DNA of 57,205 nucleotides. Source: Gammaproteobacteria bacterium UBA7803 (lineage in GTDB: Bacteria; Pseudomonadota; Gammaproteobacteria; Pseudomonadales; Azotimanducaceae). The position numbers were made by a program, and so were the translations under genes. The stretch spans positions 186,979 through 244,183 of the forward strand of contig DLCH01000009.1 in NCBI GenBank assembly GCA_002480525.1. Reading direction: 5' to 3'. The stretch's first letter is position 1. Each line of letters starts with the position of its first letter. The notes beneath the pieces were generated by a model. The model did no database searches. It was not told the DNA's origin and saw nothing but the letters and a program-made list of their open reading frames with translations. Below, piece after piece: positions 55,184-57,205 of this stretch.

Positions 55184-55212
55184 TTGCCGCATCCCCACCT
55201 TACGGGTAGTTT
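55184..55212 (+). promoter_or_regulatory. Candidate gshB promoter
   Basis: TTGCCG at 55184-55189 and TAGTTT at 55207-55212 are separated by 17 bp and stand 35 bp before the gshB start. The match to the sigma-70 consensus is moderate at -35 and poor at -10. Confidence 0.35.
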
Positions 55213-55246
55213 AGCCGGCAACTGCCTCCACGGACGTCCCAGCAGC

Positions 55247-56242
55247 ATGACCACTTCCGGCAGCGGCTTGCGCATCGCCTTCCTCATGGACCCTCTGCCG
55301 AGCCTGTCTCTCAAGAAAGATAGCACTTTGGCCATGATTCGCGCGGCCCAGCGTCGCGGCTGGCAGGTGTCCTTCCTCGAGCAGGGCGATCTGGTGCTGC
55401 GCCAGAGCGAGCCCCACGCCTTCCTGCACCCCCTGCGGCTGACCGGCCGCTTCGCAGAAACCCTGGACCCGGCGGACGCGACGGACGGCTGGTACGAGCT
55501 CGGAGAGGGCAGGGAAACGCCCCTGGCGGAACTCGACGTCATCATGATGCGCAAGGACCCGCCCTTCGACATGGAGTACATCTACACGACGTATTTCCTC
55601 GAACGGGCGGAAGCCGCCGGGGTGCTGGTGGTGAACCGCCCGGCGAGCCTGCGGGACTGCAACGAGAAGTTCTTCGCCACGGCCTTCCCGGAGTGCTGTC
55701 CGCCGCTGGTGGTCAGCCGCCGCGCGGACGTGCTGCGGGCCTTTCATCGGGAACACCAGAACGTGGTGTTCAAGCGGCTGGACGGCATGGGCGGCAAGTC
55801 GGTGTTCCGCATGATGGCGGACGATCCGAACCTGGGCGTGGTGCTGGAGACCCTGACCAACGGCGGCACCGAGCAGATCATGGGGCAGAAGTACCTGCCC
55901 GAGATCGCCGACGGCGACAAGCGCATCCTGCTGATCGACGGCGAGCCGGTGCCCTACGCGCTGGCGCGCATTCCCATGGCCGGCGAGTCCCGGGGCAACC
56001 TGGCCGCCGGCGGCCGCGGCGAGGGCCGGCCGCTGACCGAGCGCGACCGCTGGATCGCCGCCCAGGTCGGCCCGGCGCTCAAGGAGCGCGGCCTGCTGTT
56101 CGTCGGCATCGACGTCATCGGCGACTATCTCACCGAGGTGAACGTCACCTGCCCGACCTGCATTCGGGAACTCGACGCACAGTTCTCCCTGGACATCGGG
56201 TCTATGCTGATGGACGAGATTGCCCGCCGGCGCTCCGCCTGA
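55247..56242 (+). CDS. gshB: Glutathione synthetase
   Basis: GshB joins gamma-glutamylcysteine and glycine with ATP to form glutathione in the cytoplasm. The 331-residue product has the family N-terminus IAFLMDPLPSLSLKKDSTLA and YIYTTYFLERAEAAG. The ATP-grasp region shows VFKRLDGMGGKSVFRM and GIDVIGDYLTEVNVTCPTCIRELD, of which DVIGDYLTEVNVT is the metal-binding strand. Pseudomonas and E. coli enzymes read NVTSPT where this has NVTCPT. ATG 55247 gives the normal start. It is followed by the tonB-like gene, as in Pseudomonas. Confidence 0.97.
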   Translation: MTTSGSGLRIAFLMDPLPSLSLKKDSTLAMIRAAQRRGWQVSFLEQGDLVLRQSEPHAFLHPLRLTGRFAETLDPADATDGWYELGEGRETPLAELDVIMMRKDPPFDMEYIYTTYFLERAEAAGVLVVNRPASLRDCNEKFFATAFPECCPPLVVSRRADVLRAFHREHQNVVFKRLDGMGGKSVFRMMADDPNLGVVLETLTNGGTEQIMGQKYLPEIADGDKRILLIDGEPVPYALARIPMAGESRGNLAAGGRGEGRPLTERDRWIAAQVGPALKERGLLFVGIDVIGDYLTEVNVTCPTCIRELDAQFSLDIGSMLMDEIARRRSA

Positions 56243-56325
56243 CCGGGGCCGCAGCCCGGCCGGCGTCGACACCCGGGCATCTCACCGACTTGAACTGACG
56301 ACGCACGACCGCATCTACTGACAGC

Positions 56326-57186
56326 ATGGCAGCCGCCACCATCACACCGCGAGACCGCCTCGGCTTCACGCTGTTCCTGGCGCTGTCGCTGCACGCCGCG
56401 GTGATTCTCGGGGTCGGCTTCGTGTCCGAGGACAGCGGCCCGCCGGTCCCCACCATCGAGGTGACCCTGGCCCACGCCTCGGAGCCCGACGCCCCGGAGG
56501 ACGCCGACTTCATCGCCCAGGCCAACCAGCAGGGCAGCGGCACCGAAGCCGAGGCGCTGGAGACCACCACCACCACCGAAGCCGACTTCCAGAGCGACCG
56601 CATCCAGCCGGTCACGCCGGCGCCGGTGCCGGTGATGACGCCCGAGACCCGGCGCCAGCGCGAGCTGCTGTCCGCGGCCACCGCCGCCGAGGAGCAGGTC
56701 ACCGCCGAGGAGACGCTGCCCACCGAACGGGCCGACGCGACGCTGATCGACCCCGCCGCCTCCTACGACGACCTGGCCCGGCAGATCGCCAGCCTCGAGG
56801 CGCGGATCGCCGCCGACGAGCAGGCGCTGGCCAAGCGGCCCCGGGTCAAGCGGCTGACCAGCGTGTCGACCAAGTCCGCGGACGAAGCCGCCTATCTGAA
56901 CGCCTGGCGCCAAAAGGTGGAGCGCATCGGCAACGCCAACTACCCGGGCGGCAACGTCTACGGCAACCTGCGGCTGCTGGTGGTGTTACGCTATGACGGC
57001 GCGCTCGAGGAGGTTCGCCTGCTCGAGTCGTCCGGCCACAAGGTGCTCGACGACGCGGCCCTGCGCATCGTCCGGCTGGCGGCGCCGTATCAGGACTTCC
57101 CCGTCGAGATGCGCAAGAAATACGACCGCCTGGAGATCATCAGGACCTGGCAGTTCTCCCGCACCGGAACCAGCCTCGACACCTGA
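56326..57186 (+). CDS. TonB-like energy transducer
   Basis: TonB proteins pass energy of the inner-membrane proton gradient to outer-membrane receptors. The 286-residue product has a short cytoplasmic N-terminus and one membrane anchor (FTLFLALSLHAAVILGVGF, with SLHAAVI resembling the TonB S-x3-H motif). A periplasmic spacer (residues about 45-190) is rich in Glu, Ala, Thr and Pro but lacks classic Pro-Lys repeats. The C-terminal TonB domain reads KVERIGNANYPGGNVYGNLR, LRYDGALEEVRLLESSGHKVLDDAALRIV and TWQFSRT. No exbB or exbD is nearby. In Pseudomonas the gene after gshB is also a TonB homologue (PA0406 type), with a proposed motility link to the adjacent Pil-Chp genes. Confidence 0.91.
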   Translation: MAAATITPRDRLGFTLFLALSLHAAVILGVGFVSEDSGPPVPTIEVTLAHASEPDAPEDADFIAQANQQGSGTEAEALETTTTTEADFQSDRIQPVTPAPVPVMTPETRRQRELLSAATAAEEQVTAEETLPTERADATLIDPAASYDDLARQIASLEARIAADEQALAKRPRVKRLTSVSTKSADEAAYLNAWRQKVERIGNANYPGGNVYGNLRLLVVLRYDGALEEVRLLESSGHKVLDDAALRIVRLAAPYQDFPVEMRKKYDRLEIIRTWQFSRTGTSLDT

Positions 57187-57205
57187 CGACGCCGGGCCGG
57201 GGCGG

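Overview
The window is a gene-dense, very GC-rich stretch of bacterial chromosome. It is almost entirely core genome. I see no rRNA, tRNA, CRISPR array, prophage, integrase or insertion sequence. The gene content and order point to a gammaproteobacterium: a 6S RNA gene sits between zapA and fau; rppH-ptsP and lgt-thyA neighbour each other; ygfB-pepP-ubiH-gcv is one transcription unit; and a Pil-Chp twitching-chemotaxis cluster lies beside gshB and a TonB gene, as in Pseudomonas. The split glycine decarboxylase (gcvPA/gcvPB), the FabV-type enoyl reductase and the high GC fit Chromatiales-like or other deep gammaproteobacterial lineages better than enterics. I cannot name the genus.

Layout. 1-3.8 kb (+): small genes for a secreted protein, an L,D-transpeptidase, YaiI-like, DUF1801, DUF4404, CYTH, ACT and GNAT proteins. 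3.8-4.8 kb: the RRM RNA-binding protein gene (-) and about 500 bp of repeat-bearing non-coding DNA. 4.8-5.2 kb: VOC protein (+). 5.2-12.3 kb (-): cyclase-hemE-vanZ, then S9 peptidase, AcoX-like kinase-fold protein and fabV. 12.3-20.7 kb: folA, thyA, lgt, MFS, ptsP and rppH (-), with small + strand genes (Cys-motif protein, NRDE, SDR) between them. 20.9-23 kb: DUF255 thioredoxin-fold protein (+). 23-30.7 kb (-): ygfB-pepP-ubiH-gcvT-gcvH-gcvPA-gcvPB. 30.8-32.9 kb (+): TIGR02449, zapA, 6S RNA, fau, def. 32.9-37.9 kb: rpiA (-), ilvA (+), D-2-hydroxyglutarate dehydrogenase (-), serA (+). 37.9-42.2 kb (-): alpha/beta hydrolase, pgk, tkt. 42.4-45.4 kb (+): metK, metF, rsmE. 45.5-55 kb (-): pilG-pilH-pilI-pilJ-chpA-chpC. 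55.2-57.2 kb (+): gshB and tonB.

Functionally the window is strong in one-carbon metabolism (glycine cleavage, serA, thyA, folA, fau, metF, metK), central carbon flow (tkt, pgk, rpiA) and envelope or motility functions (lgt, L,D-transpeptidase, Pil-Chp). SerA and the divergent D-2-hydroxyglutarate dehydrogenase probably form a metabolic couple.

I found no wholly new multi-gene system. The points that merit a second look are: a PilJ receptor with no periplasmic sensor domain, in a Pil-Chp operon lacking pilK and chpB, with a REP-type inverted repeat where pilK usually lies; a second copy of that repeat directly before the alpha/beta hydrolase gene; short tandem duplications (9-17 bp periods) at the starts of several genes; an SDR protein lacking the catalytic Ser/Tyr/Lys; and an MFS gene whose conserved N-terminus lies upstream of any standard start codon.
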